Source: Pseudomonas sp. (GTDB lineage: Bacteria > Pseudomonadota > Gammaproteobacteria > Pseudomonadales > Pseudomonadaceae). Taken from it: DNA of 14,546 nucleotides. The stretch is from positions 1 to 14,546 of the forward strand of contig DQGF01000196.1 of the NCBI GenBank assembly GCA_003525045.1, read 5' to 3'. Made by a program: the position numbers and the translations under genes. This document shows, in pieces, positions 8,181 through 14,546 of this stretch. Numbering within the stretch: the stretch's first letter is position 1; each line of letters opens with the position of its first letter. A model generated the notes under the pieces. It was not told where the DNA came from and did not search any database. It saw only the letters and a program-made list of their open reading frames with translations.

Positions 8181-8963
8181 TCAGGCCGAAACGCGCGCGA
8201 TGGTGTCGTCGGCGCGCAAGGTGAAGATTTCGTAACCTGTTTCCGTCACCAGCAGGGTGTGCTCCCACTGTGCGGACAGCTTGCGGTCCTTGGTGATCGC
8301 GGTCCAGCCGTCGCCCAACACCTTGGTGTCGGCCCGGCCCTGGTTGATCATCGGCTCGATGGTGAAGGTCATGCCGGCCTTGAGTTCCATGCCGGTGCCG
8401 GCGCGGCCGTAGTGCAGGATCTGCGGTTCTTCGTGAAAGACCTTGCCGATGCCGTGACCGCAGAACTCGCGAACCACCGAGAAGCCGTTCTTTTCAGCGT
8501 GCTTCTGGATGACTTCGCCGATATCGCCCAGGCGGCAGCCGGGCTTGACCAGTTCGATGGCCTTGTACATGCATTCCTGGGTGACTTGCGACAGGCGCTC
8601 GGCCCAGACCGGTACGGTGCCGACGTGGAACATGCGGCTGGTGTCGCCGTGGTAACCGTCCTTGATGACAGTGACGTCGATGTTCAGCGTGTCGCCATCC
8701 TTCAATGGCTTCTCGTTCGGGATGCCGTGGCAGACCACATGGTTGATCGACGTGCAGATGGACTTCGGAAAGCCCTTGTAGTTGAGCGGGGCAGGGATGG
8801 CCTTCTGCTCGTTGACGATGTAGTCGTGGCAGATGCGATCGAGCTCTTCGGTGGTGATACCCGGCTTGACATGTTCTGCAATCATTTCCAGCACATCGGC
8901 GGCCAGTTTGCCGGCGACACGCATTTTTGCGATGTCCTCCGGGGTTTTGAGGGTGACGGTCAT
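8181..8963 (-). CDS. map: Type I methionine aminopeptidase
   Basis: A 260-aa cytoplasmic metalloenzyme that removes the initiator methionine from nascent proteins when the second residue is small. All five dinuclear metal ligands are visible: D96 (LNIDVTVI), D107 (YHGDTSRMF), H170 (CGHGIGKVFHEEP), E203 (FTIEPMIN) and E234 (WEHTLLVTETG). The substrate-binding H79 sits in NHVVCHGIPN. There is no N-terminal zinc-finger extension, so it is the type Ia form. Start ATG 8963 is preceded by the purine-rich AGAGAG. It is divergent from rpsB and first in the map-glnD-dapC cluster, a layout common in gamma-proteobacteria, where map neighbours rpsB. Confidence 0.97.
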   Translation of the reverse strand: MTVTLKTPEDIAKMRVAGKLAADVLEMIAEHVKPGITTEELDRICHDYIVNEQKAIPAPLNYKGFPKSICTSINHVVCHGIPNEKPLKDGDTLNIDVTVIKDGYHGDTSRMFHVGTVPVWAERLSQVTQECMYKAIELVKPGCRLGDIGEVIQKHAEKNGFSVVREFCGHGIGKVFHEEPQILHYGRAGTGMELKAGMTFTIEPMINQGRADTKVLGDGWTAITKDRKLSAQWEHTLLVTETGYEIFTLRADDTIARVSA

Positions 8964-9046
8964 ACAGGCTCTCTCTGCGCTCGCTGGCGCTTGCTAAAAC
9001 GAAATGAGCGTTGCGCGATCGATCTCGCGCGGCCCTGAAAAACTCG

Positions 9047-9055
9047 ATTCTATCA
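9047..9055 (-). promoter_or_regulatory. Putative extended -10 promoter of map-glnD-dapC
   Basis: The complement reads TGATAGAAT, a TGn extension with TAGAAT, one mismatch from TATAAT. No -35 match is seen at normal spacing. Start of transcription would fall near 9040. Assigned by pattern and position only. Confidence 0.4.
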
Positions 9056-9131
9056 GACGATCAGCGCAAATCTGAGCCTCTGTGCGTCGCTTCTCTCTAT
9101 AGAATGGTGCATTGCTGGCGGATTCCAAGAG

Positions 9132-9152
9132 GGCCGGGCCAAAGCCCTGGCC
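9132..9152. repeat. GC-rich hairpin between divergent promoters
   Basis: Left arm GGCCGGGC (9132-9139), loop CAAA (9140-9143), right arm GCCC (9144-9147), bulged T, then GGCC (9149-9152). It is upstream of the main rpsB -10 and upstream of the map -10, so it would be transcribed only from a distal rpsB promoter. No T tract follows directly. Confidence 0.5.
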
Positions 9153-9190
9153 TGTATTTCAGAATCCGGGTTCCGTTTTTCCCCGCCTTA

Positions 9191-9199
9191 TGGTATAAA
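9191..9199 (+). promoter_or_regulatory. rpsB extended -10 promoter
   Basis: TGGTATAAA matches the extended -10 pattern (TGn plus TATAAA, five of six to consensus). The -35 position (about 9171-9176, TTCCGT) is poor. An extended -10 is typical for rpsB in gamma-proteobacteria. The predicted start near 9206 is followed by GC-rich sequence (GCCGC), which could allow stringent control (inference). Confidence 0.65.
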
Positions 9200-9205
9200 A
9201 TGCGC

Positions 9206-9338
9206 CGCTTTCCGGGGATCCCCTGAAAAGCCTAAATCCACACACGTGTCGACACGATGACCTGGGTGCCTTCAGCTTCTGCTGCTGGTTGGTCATTGGG
9301 ATACGTGGAGGCCAAACCCGACTTATCAAGGAACTATC
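9206..9338 (+). promoter_or_regulatory. rpsB 5' leader, probable S2 autoregulatory mRNA element
   Basis: The leader between the promoter and the rpsB ATG is about 130 bases and can fold. CGATGACC (9255-9262) pairs with GGTCATTG (9291-9298, one G-U), enclosing CAGC (9273-9276) / GCTG (9281-9284). A perfect 12-base palindrome CGTGTCGACACG (9245-9256) precedes and overlaps it by two bases. Then comes GGGATACGTGGAGG, which recurs, from memory, just upstream of E. coli rpsB, where S2 represses its own translation through the leader. AAGGAA (9328-9333) is the ribosome site. The autoregulatory role is carried over from E. coli; the structure is hand-folded. Confidence 0.65.
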
Positions 9339-10076
9339 ATGTCCCAAGTCAATATGCGCGATATGCTGAAGGCCGGTGTGCACTTCGGTCACCAGACCCG
9401 TTACTGGAACCCGAAAATGGGTAAATACATTTTCGGCGCGCGTAACAAGATCCACATTATCAACCTTGAAAAAACCCTGCCAATGTTCAACGAAGCTCTG
9501 ACTTTCGTAGAGCGTCTGGCCCAGGGCAAAAACAAGATTCTGTTCGTCGGCACCAAGCGTTCCGCTGGCAAGATCGTTGCTGAAGAAGCAGCACGTTGCG
9601 GTTCGCCGTACGTCGATCACCGCTGGTTGGGTGGCATGCTGACCAACTTCAAAACCATCCGTGCTTCCATCAAGCGTCTGCGTGACCTTGAAGTGCAAGC
9701 CGAAGACGGTACTTTCGCCAAGCTGACCAAGAAAGAAGCGCTGATGCGCACTCGCGATCTTGAGAAGCTCGATCGTTCCCTGGGTGGTATCAAGGACATG
9801 GGCGGTCTGCCAGACGCTCTGTTCGTTATCGACGTTGATCACGAGCGCATCGCGATCACCGAAGCCAACAAGCTGGGCATCCCGGTTATCGGCGTAGTCG
9901 ATACCAACAGCAGCCCGGAAGGCGTTGACTACATCATCCCAGGCAACGATGACGCAATCCGCGCTATCCAGCTGTACATGGGTTCGATGGCTGACGCTGT
10001 TATCCGCGGTCGCAACCACGTTGCTGGCGGTACCGAGCAGTTCGTTGAAGAAGCTCCGGCAGCTGCAGCTGAGTAA
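9339..10076 (+). CDS. rpsB: 30S ribosomal protein S2
   Basis: S2 is a late-binding protein of the small subunit, bridging head and body and needed for S1 docking. The 245-residue product begins [20 protein letters not shown] and carries the S2 signatures [27 protein letters not shown] and PDALFVIDV, ending in an acidic alanine-rich tail EEAPAAAAE. Start ATG 9339 follows AAGGAA at five bases. Codon use is strongly biased (many GTT, GCT, CGT and AAC), as expected for a highly expressed gene. It is the first gene of the classic rpsB-tsf operon, with a strong hairpin between the two. Confidence 0.99.
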   Translation: MSQVNMRDMLKAGVHFGHQTRYWNPKMGKYIFGARNKIHIINLEKTLPMFNEALTFVERLAQGKNKILFVGTKRSAGKIVAEEAARCGSPYVDHRWLGGMLTNFKTIRASIKRLRDLEVQAEDGTFAKLTKKEALMRTRDLEKLDRSLGGIKDMGGLPDALFVIDVDHERIAITEANKLGIPVIGVVDTNSSPEGVDYIIPGNDDAIRAIQLYMGSMADAVIRGRNHVAGGTEQFVEEAPAAAAE

Positions 10077-10102
10077 TTGACGCCTTGGCGTTGACTCAGT
10101 AA

Positions 10103-10131
10103 GCAAAAAGGGGGCTTGGCCCCCTTTTTGC
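10103..10131 (+). terminator. Intrinsic terminator/attenuator between rpsB and tsf
   Basis: A perfect 12-base stem: GCAAAAAGGGGG (10103-10114) pairs with CCCCCTTTTTGC (10120-10131) around a CTTGG loop. The T5 lies in the right arm, so the shorter GGGGG/CCCCC stem plus T5 is a classic terminator. It begins 26 bases after the rpsB stop. With tsf 138 bases further on, it probably sets a higher rpsB than tsf message level. Confidence 0.85.
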
Positions 10132-10216
10132 CACCTCGAAAACCGTTTGTCCGGTGGCGCATTTACAGCATTTGTAACTTGCAGCTGCTAACAAGGGTGG
10201 TTCGGGAAGAATTGAT

Positions 10217-10234
10217 CGCCCGTTCGATCGGGTG
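10217..10234 (+). repeat. Small hairpin in the tsf leader
   Basis: CGCCCG (10217-10222), loop TTCGAT, CGGGTG (10229-10234) with one G-U pair. It lies 35 bases before the tsf start codon. It is too weak to be a terminator and has no evident role. Confidence 0.35.
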
Positions 10235-10269
10235 GAATGGTTGAAAACCTATCCAAGAGGAATTTTGAA

Positions 10270-11133
10270 ATGGCAGAGATTACTGCAGCGTTGGTCAAAG
10301 AACTGCGCGAGCGTACTGGCGAAGGCATGATGGACTGCAAAAAGGCCTTGACCAAGGCTGGCGGCGACATCGAAAAAGCCATTGATGACATGCGCGCTTC
10401 GGGCGCCATCAAGGCTGCCAAGAAAGCTGGCAACGTTGCCGCTGAAGGCGCGATCAGCATCAAAGAAGACGGCAAAGCTGCTGTCATCATTGAAGTCAAC
10501 TCGCAAACCGACTTCCTGGCTCTGCAAGACGATTTCAAAGCATTCGTTGCTGCCAGCGTAGAAAAAGCATTCGCCGACAAACTGACCGACGCAGCTCCGC
10601 TGATCGCCGCTCAAGAATCGGCTCGCGAAACTCTGGTTGGTAAAGTGGGCGAGAACGTCAACATTCGCCGCCTGGCTCGTATCGAAGGCGACGTAGTAGG
10701 TTCTTACCTGCACGGCAACAAGATCGGCGTTGTTGTAGCCCTCAAAGGCGGCGACGTTGAACTGGCCAAAGACATCGCCATGCACGTAGCAGCCAGCAAC
10801 CCTGAGTTCCTGCTGCCGTCGCAAGTTTCCGCTGAAGCCATCGAACGCGAAAAAGGCGTTTTCATGAGCCTCAACGAAGACAAGATCAAAGGCAAGCCAG
10901 CCGAAATCGTTGAAAAAATGGTTGCTGGTCGTATCAGCAAGTTCCTGGCTGAAGCCAGCCTGGTCAATCAGCCGTTCGTCAAGAGCCCTGAAGTGACCGT
11001 TGGCGACCTGGCCAAGAAGGGCGGCGCTGAAATCGTTTCCTTCACTCGCTTCCAAGTGGGCGAAGGCATCGAGAAACCAGTAGACAACTTCGCTGAAGAA
11101 GTTGCTGCTCAGCTGGCTGCCAGCAAGAAGTAA
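10270..11133 (+). CDS. tsf: Translation elongation factor Ts
   Basis: EF-Ts is the cytoplasmic nucleotide exchange factor that releases GDP from EF-Tu. The 287-residue product starts [20 protein letters not shown], with the UBA-like N-terminal domain and CKKAL, then the core with [11 protein letters not shown] (the conserved TDF that contacts EF-Tu) and [19 protein letters not shown]. The correct start is ATG 10270, preceded by AAGAGGAA. An in-frame ATG at 10237 would add 11 unrelated residues and has no better ribosome site. Codon bias matches rpsB. It is the second gene of the rpsB-tsf operon, behind the 10103-10131 hairpin, and is followed by two hairpins. Confidence 0.98.
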   Translation: MAEITAALVKELRERTGEGMMDCKKALTKAGGDIEKAIDDMRASGAIKAAKKAGNVAAEGAISIKEDGKAAVIIEVNSQTDFLALQDDFKAFVAASVEKAFADKLTDAAPLIAAQESARETLVGKVGENVNIRRLARIEGDVVGSYLHGNKIGVVVALKGGDVELAKDIAMHVAASNPEFLLPSQVSAEAIEREKGVFMSLNEDKIKGKPAEIVEKMVAGRISKFLAEASLVNQPFVKSPEVTVGDLAKKGGAEIVSFTRFQVGEGIEKPVDNFAEEVAAQLAASKK

Positions 11134-11150
11134 GACAGTTTTTAACTGTC
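11134..11150 (+). repeat. Short perfect hairpin directly after tsf stop
   Basis: GACAGTT (11134-11140), loop TTT, AACTGTC (11144-11150). It starts on the base after the tsf stop codon and precedes the main terminator by five bases. It may protect the 3' end or add to termination. Confidence 0.5.
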
Positions 11151-11156
11151 GCCCTG

Positions 11157-11190
11157 AAGAGGCTGCCCGCTCACGCGCGCAGCCTCTTTT
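11157..11190 (+). terminator. Intrinsic terminator of rpsB-tsf
   Basis: Stem AAGAGGCTGC (11157-11166) / GCAGCCTCTT (11179-11188), ten perfect pairs, with a 12-base loop and a T4 run (11187-11190). It lies 23 bases after the tsf stop codon and separates this operon from pyrH. Confidence 0.85.
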
Positions 11191-11212
11191 CAGATGGGGC
11201 GCCAAGTTTTTA

Positions 11213-11241
11213 TTGGTTTCCCTTTGGAACTGGCTTACAAA
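11213..11241 (+). promoter_or_regulatory. Candidate sigma70 promoter for pyrH-frr-uppS-cdsA-dxr
   Basis: TTGGTT (11213-11218) and TACAAA (11236-11241) are separated by 17 bases, matching three and four of six consensus bases. It lies after the tsf terminator and about 100 bases before pyrH, where a promoter is needed. Confidence 0.3.
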
Positions 11242-11253
11242 GCCATGTTCCGA

Positions 11254-11302
11254 TGGCGCTGAAGCAGCGCCAAGCTAGAGTGAGCACCAGCTGTAAACAG
11301 CT
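11254..11302 (+). promoter_or_regulatory. Two inverted repeats in the pyrH leader
   Basis: TGGCGCTG (11254-11261) / CAGCGCCA (11265-11272) is a perfect eight-base stem with an AAG loop. AGCTGT (11289-11294) / ACAGCT (11297-11302) is a second, two-base-spaced palindrome. Either could be an RNA hairpin in the leader or, for the second, a protein-binding half-site pair. No T tract follows the first closely. Confidence 0.45.
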
Positions 11303-11343
11303 CGCAAAGAATTTTTTAAAATACGCCGCAGGAGAGATTCGCA

Positions 11344-12087
11344 ATGGCTCAGCAGGGCAGTGGTTATCAGGCTCGCTATAAACGCATTCTACTCAAGCTT
11401 AGCGGCGAGGCCCTGATGGGCTCGGAAGAGTTCGGGATCGATCCAAAGGTTCTTGATCGGATGGCGCTGGAAGTCGGCCAACTGGTCGGCATCGGCGTCC
11501 AGGTCGGTCTGGTGATCGGCGGCGGCAACCTGTTCCGCGGTGCTGCGCTGAGCGCGGCCGGCATGGATCGGGTCACCGGCGACCACATGGGCATGCTGGC
11601 CACTGTGATGAACGCCCTGGCCATGCGCGATGCGCTGGAACGTGCCAATATCTCGGCCATCGTGATGTCGGCCATTTCCATGGTTGGCGTGACCGATCAC
11701 TATGATCGCCGCAAAGCCATGCGTCACCTGAACGCCAAGGAAGTGGTGATTTTCGCGGCCGGTACCGGCAATCCGTTCTTCACCACGGATTCGGCAGCCT
11801 GCTTGCGTGCTATCGAAATCGATGCCGATGTCGTGCTCAAGGCGACCAAGGTCGATGGCGTCTACACCGCTGACCCATTCAAAGACCCGCATGCCGAGAA
11901 GTTCGATCATCTGACTTACGATGAAGTGCTGGATCGCAAACTGGGTGTGATGGACCTGACCGCCATTTGCCTGTGCCGCGACCACAAGATGCCGTTGCGC
12001 GTATTTAACATGAACAAGCCCGGCGCCCTGCTGAACATCGTACACGGCGGCGCTGAAGGGACCCTGATCGAGGAAGGCCAACAATGA
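11344..12087 (+). CDS. pyrH: UMP kinase
   Basis: A 247-aa cytoplasmic amino-acid-kinase-fold enzyme that phosphorylates UMP to UDP with ATP, feeding pyrimidine nucleotide, RNA and cell-wall precursor synthesis. Signatures are [11 protein letters not shown] (16-26, phosphate binding), [11 protein letters not shown] (59-69), [14 protein letters not shown] (80-93, UMP binding), [16 protein letters not shown] (141-156) and [11 protein letters not shown] (168-178, ATP binding). Bacterial PyrH is hexameric, activated by GTP and inhibited by UTP. Start ATG 11344 has AGGAGAG seven bases upstream. The TGA stop overlaps the frr start (ATGA), so the two are translationally coupled. Confidence 0.98.
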   Translation: MAQQGSGYQARYKRILLKLSGEALMGSEEFGIDPKVLDRMALEVGQLVGIGVQVGLVIGGGNLFRGAALSAAGMDRVTGDHMGMLATVMNALAMRDALERANISAIVMSAISMVGVTDHYDRRKAMRHLNAKEVVIFAAGTGNPFFTTDSAACLRAIEIDADVVLKATKVDGVYTADPFKDPHAEKFDHLTYDEVLDRKLGVMDLTAICLCRDHKMPLRVFNMNKPGALLNIVHGGAEGTLIEEGQQ

Positions 12088-12641
12088 TCAACGAAATCAA
12101 GAAAGACGCTAAAGAGCGTATGCAGAAATCCGTCGAGTCGCTGATGCACAACTTCGGCCGTATTCGTACCGGCCAAGCGCATCCAAGCATTCTGGAAGGT
12201 GTAATGGTGCCGTATTACGGTTCCGACACCCCGATCAAGCAAGTGGCTAACATCACTGTTAAAGATGCCCGTACCCTGCAGGTCGTTGCCTTTGAGCGCA
12301 ACATGCTGGGTGCCGTCGACAAAGCCATCGGTAGCGCTGGCCTGAACCTCAACCCGACCAACCTGGGTGAGTTGCTGCTGATCTCCATGCCGGCCCTGAC
12401 CGAAGAAACCCGTAAGGGCTTCACCAAGCAGGCTCGTGATGTCGCTGAAGATGCCCGTGTTGCCGTGCGCAACATCCGTCGTGATGCGAACAGCCAGCTC
12501 AAGGATCTGGTCAAGGAAAAGGAAATCAGTGAAGACGAAGAACGTCGCGCCACCGGCGAAATTGATGATCTGACCAAAAAGTACGTGGCTGAAATCGACG
12601 CGAATTTGGCGCAGAAAGAAAAAGACCTGATGGCCGTATAA
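12084..12641 (+). CDS. frr: Ribosome recycling factor
   Basis: RRF, with EF-G, splits the post-termination ribosome into subunits. The 185-residue product begins [20 protein letters not shown], with the three-helix-bundle motif [16 protein letters not shown] (24-39), a middle beta domain ([18 protein letters not shown]), and the C-terminal helix [13 protein letters not shown] through EKDLMAV. Length is the family norm. ATG 12084 overlaps the pyrH stop by four bases. uppS follows after 13 bases. The pyrH-frr pair is one of the most conserved bacterial gene neighbours. Confidence 0.99.
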   Translation: MINEIKKDAKERMQKSVESLMHNFGRIRTGQAHPSILEGVMVPYYGSDTPIKQVANITVKDARTLQVVAFERNMLGAVDKAIGSAGLNLNPTNLGELLLISMPALTEETRKGFTKQARDVAEDARVAVRNIRRDANSQLKDLVKEKEISEDEERRATGEIDDLTKKYVAEIDANLAQKEKDLMAV

Positions 12642-12654
12642 GGGTCGCGTTGTC

Positions 12655-13410
12655 ATGGATAAGATCAAGCTGAGTGCGCCGTCCGCGGTGCCGCGCCATG
12701 TCGCGATCATCATGGATGGTAACAATCGCTGGGCGAAAAAACGCTTTATGCCGGGTGTCGCCGGGCATAAAGCGGGTGTGGATGCCGTTCGGGCAGTGAT
12801 CGAAGTGTGTGCCGAGGCCAAGGTCGAAGTGCTGACGCTGTTCGCCTTCTCCAGTGAGAACTGGCAGCGCCCGGCCGACGAGGTCAGTGCCTTGATGGAT
12901 CTGTTCTTCAGGGCGTTGCGACGTGAAGCCAAGCGCCTGAACGATAACAACATCAGTTTGCGCATCATTGGCGACCGTTCACGCTTTCATCCAGAGCTGC
13001 AGGCTGCCATGCGCGAGGCCGAGGCCATGACGGTGGGTGCCAATCGCTTTGTCCTGCAGATCGCCGCCAACTACGGCGGTCAGTGGGATATCGCGCAAGC
13101 CGCGCAGCGTCTGGCACGAGAAGTTCAGGCCGGGCATCTGCGTCCGGAAGACATCACTCCAGAACTGTTGCAAACCTGTCTGGTCACCGGCGATCTGCCG
13201 TTGCCGGACTTGTGCATCCGTACCGGTGGTGAGCATCGCATCAGTAATTTCCTGCTGTGGCAGCTGGCTTATGCCGAGTTGTACTTTTCCGACCTGTTCT
13301 GGCCGGACTTCAAACACGATGCCATGCGTAACGCGCTGGCCGATTACGCTTCTCGCCAGCGCCGCTTCGGTAAAACGAGCGAGCAGGTCGAGGCTGGAGC
13401 CCGGGTTTAA
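12655..13410 (+). CDS. uppS: Undecaprenyl diphosphate synthase (cis-prenyltransferase)
   Basis: A 251-aa enzyme that adds eight isopentenyl units in cis to farnesyl diphosphate, making the C55 carrier for peptidoglycan and O-antigen. Motifs: HVAIIMDGNNRWAKKR (15-30) with catalytic D21, GHKAG (37-41), FAFSSENWQRP (64-74), and IRTGGEHRISNFLLWQ (188-203) with R189, R195 and S197 for diphosphate binding, then ELYFSDLFWPDF. MDGN is followed by N where many homologues have G (MDGNGRWA), a change I believe common in Pseudomonas. Start ATG 12655 follows TAAGGG weakly. Its TAA stop overlaps the cdsA start by one base (TAATG). Confidence 0.97.
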   Translation: MDKIKLSAPSAVPRHVAIIMDGNNRWAKKRFMPGVAGHKAGVDAVRAVIEVCAEAKVEVLTLFAFSSENWQRPADEVSALMDLFFRALRREAKRLNDNNISLRIIGDRSRFHPELQAAMREAEAMTVGANRFVLQIAANYGGQWDIAQAAQRLAREVQAGHLRPEDITPELLQTCLVTGDLPLPDLCIRTGGEHRISNFLLWQLAYAELYFSDLFWPDFKHDAMRNALADYASRQRRFGKTSEQVEAGARV

Positions 13411-14216
13411 TGCTTAAACAACGAATCATCACCGCACTGATCCTGCTACCGATTGCGCTGTGCGGGTTTTTCCTGCTTGAAGGCACAGGTTTTGCGCTGT
13501 TCATCGGGCTGGTCGTGACCCTCGGGGCCTGGGAATGGGCGCGCCTGGCAGGCTTCACCGAGCAGCCGATCCGCGTCGCCTATGCAGTGGTGATCGCGTT
13601 GATGCTGTTTGTCATGCACATCGTGCCGGGGCTGGCGCCGTGGGTATTGGGTGCGTCGGTGCTCTGGTGGGGTGTTGCGACGTATCTGGTGCTGACTTAT
13701 CCGCGCTCCAGCGAACACTGGGCCAGCGCCGCCTGCAAGCTGGTGATCGGTCTGCTGATTTTGTTGCCGGCCTGGCAAGGGCTGGTTCAGATCAAGCAGG
13801 AGCCCTTGGGTAACTGGCTGATCATGGCGGTGATGGTGCTGGTCTGGGGGGCCGATATCGGTGCCTACTTTTCCGGCCGGGCGTTCGGCAAGCGCAAACT
13901 GGCCCCTCAGGTCAGTCCCGGCAAAAGCTGGGAAGGCGTGTATGGCGGCTTGGCGGTGAGCCTGGTGATCACGGCAATCGTCGGTACTGTTCGCGACTGG
14001 AGTTTCGCCCAGCTGCTGATCGGCTTGATCGGCGCCGCAGTGATCGTGTTTATCTCGGTGGTGGGTGATCTCACCGAGAGCATGTTCAAGCGTCAATCCG
14101 GGATCAAGGACAGCAGCAATCTACTGCCTGGTCACGGCGGTGTGCTGGACCGCATCGACAGTCTGACGGCGGCGATTCCAGTGTTTGCCGTATTGTTGTG
14201 GATGGCTGCATCGTGA
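13410..14216 (+). CDS. cdsA: Phosphatidate cytidylyltransferase (CDP-diglyceride synthase)
   Basis: An integral inner-membrane enzyme that joins phosphatidic acid and CTP to give CDP-diacylglycerol, precursor of all major phospholipids. The 268-residue protein has about eight hydrophobic segments. Near the C-terminus the full family signature is present at 224-248 ([20 protein letters not shown] and on to GVLDR), including KR, KD, HGG and [22 protein letters not shown] (145-164) and SPGKSWEG (169-176) are also typical. ATG 13410 overlaps the uppS stop. The TGA stop overlaps the GTG start of dxr by three bases (GTGA). Confidence 0.97.
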   Translation: MLKQRIITALILLPIALCGFFLLEGTGFALFIGLVVTLGAWEWARLAGFTEQPIRVAYAVVIALMLFVMHIVPGLAPWVLGASVLWWGVATYLVLTYPRSSEHWASAACKLVIGLLILLPAWQGLVQIKQEPLGNWLIMAVMVLVWGADIGAYFSGRAFGKRKLAPQVSPGKSWEGVYGGLAVSLVITAIVGTVRDWSFAQLLIGLIGAAVIVFISVVGDLTESMFKRQSGIKDSSNLLPGHGGVLDRIDSLTAAIPVFAVLLWMAAS

Positions 14217-14546
14217 GCCGCCCACAGCAGATTACCGTTCTGGGGGCGACCGGCTCGATCGGTTTGAGTACGCTCGACGTCATCGCTCGTCATCCCGAGC
14301 GTTATCAGGTTTTTGCCTTGAGCGGCTTCACTCGCTTCAATGAGCTGCGGGCACTGTGCGTCCGTCATGCGCCGCGGTTTGCCGTGGTACCTGAAGCGAG
14401 CGCTGCCCGCGGCTTGCAGGACGACTTGCATGCGGCTGGCCTGACGACCCGTGTGCTGGTGGGGGAGGAGGGGCTGTGTCAGGTAGCGGCCGATCCTGAG
14501 GTCGATGCCGTCATGGCGGCTATTGTCGGTGCGGCGGGGGGGGGGG
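14213..14546 (+). CDS. dxr: 1-deoxy-D-xylulose 5-phosphate reductoisomerase, partial (5' part)
   Basis: DXR converts DXP to 2-C-methyl-D-erythritol 4-phosphate with NADPH, the committed step of the MEP isoprenoid route, which supplies UppS's substrate. From GTG 14213, 111 codons are open to the edge. The start [19 protein letters not shown] is the NADPH-binding Rossmann motif, followed by [15 protein letters not shown] and [16 protein letters not shown] overlaps the cdsA stop, so translation is probably coupled. About 280 C-terminal residues, including the catalytic metal site, are outside the window. The last codons are Gly repeats from a poly-G end where homologues read GAAGL followed by Pro/Thr, so the final few residues should not be trusted. 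Confidence 0.95.
   Translation, partial: MSRPQQITVLGATGSIGLSTLDVIARHPERYQVFALSGFTRFNELRALCVRHAPRFAVVPEASAARGLQDDLHAAGLTTRVLVGEEGLCQVAADPEVDAVMAAIVGAAGGG

Larger units (their letters stand above)
8964..9338. promoter_or_regulatory. Divergent map/rpsB control region
   Basis: These 375 bases have no gene and drive both sides. For map, a complement-strand extended -10 (TGATAGAAT, 9047-9055) would give a leader of about 77 bases. For rpsB, an extended -10 at 9191-9199 is followed by a structured leader of about 130 bases. CTATAGAATGG at 9097-9107 could be a second, upstream plus-strand -10, though no -35 supports it. An eight-pair hairpin (9132-9152) sits between the two outward promoters. Confidence 0.7.

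Noticed and set aside
7524..9038. Plus-strand open frame of 504 codons opposite glnD and map
   Set aside because: It is antisense to two fully recognisable genes, has no family motif, and is a by-product of high-GC third-position bias.
9159..10106. Minus-strand open frame of 315 codons opposite rpsB
   Set aside because: Antisense shadow of the highly biased rpsB codons; no recognisable motif and no ribosome site.
10237..10269. Upstream ATG extending EF-Ts by 11 residues
   Set aside because: EF-Ts homologues begin [13 protein letters not shown], and AAGAGGAA is correctly placed for ATG 10270 only.
10249..11205. Minus-strand open frame of 318 codons opposite tsf
   Set aside because: Antisense shadow of tsf; composition follows tsf codon use, with no independent signature.
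11916..12968. Minus-strand open frame of 350 codons opposite pyrH, frr and uppS
   Set aside because: It spans three real genes in antisense and has no domain or start signal.

Overview
The window reads as a chromosomal core region of a Pseudomonas, most likely from the P. fluorescens complex. This rests on gene order, protein lengths and residues (GlnD of 900 aa, EF-Ts of 287 aa, a long-form DapD) and on high-GC codon use. Gene order matches, from memory, the PA3666-PA3650 block of P. aeruginosa. No tRNA, rRNA, CRISPR array, transposase or phage gene was seen.

Left part (1-3066). On the minus strand, an ArsC/Spx-like (YffB-type) gene precedes dapD, which runs off the left edge. Facing away on the plus strand is a CPA1 Na+/H+ antiporter. 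Just beyond its stop codon lies a second, diverged copy of the last 35 codons of the same gene, which is the relic of another antiporter allele.

Accessory islet (about 3067-4121). An AT-rich stretch holds one minus-strand gene, a small astacin-like zinc metalloprotease without a visible signal peptide, and a roughly 350-base noncoding leader. Position, composition and the adjoining antiporter relic suggest recombination-driven insertion between dapC and the antiporter. This is the most unusual part of the window.

Middle (4160-8963). A minus-strand cluster map-glnD-dapC has short gaps. It encodes methionine aminopeptidase, the uridylyltransferase/uridylyl-removing nitrogen sensor that acts on PII, and the N-succinyldiaminopimelate aminotransferase. 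DapC and DapD belong to the same lysine/peptidoglycan (succinyl-DAP) pathway and lie on the same strand, about 3.5 kb apart.

Right part (9339-14546). Divergently from map, the plus strand carries rpsB-tsf, then pyrH-frr-uppS-cdsA-dxr. The first pair makes ribosomal protein S2 and EF-Ts. It has an extended -10 promoter, a structured leader with the sequence GATACGTGGAGG just before the gene (expected S2 autoregulation site), and a strong hairpin between the two genes. The second group makes UMP kinase, ribosome recycling factor, undecaprenyl diphosphate synthase, CDP-diglyceride synthase and DXP reductoisomerase. It is tightly packed, with start/stop overlaps at pyrH/frr, uppS/cdsA and cdsA/dxr. 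dxr is cut by the right edge, where the sequence ends in 11 consecutive Gs that look like a contig-end artefact.

Apart from the islet this is conserved housekeeping DNA. I found no convincing new multi-gene system. The best leads are the antiporter relic plus the metalloprotease gene, and the regulatory RNA around rpsB-tsf.
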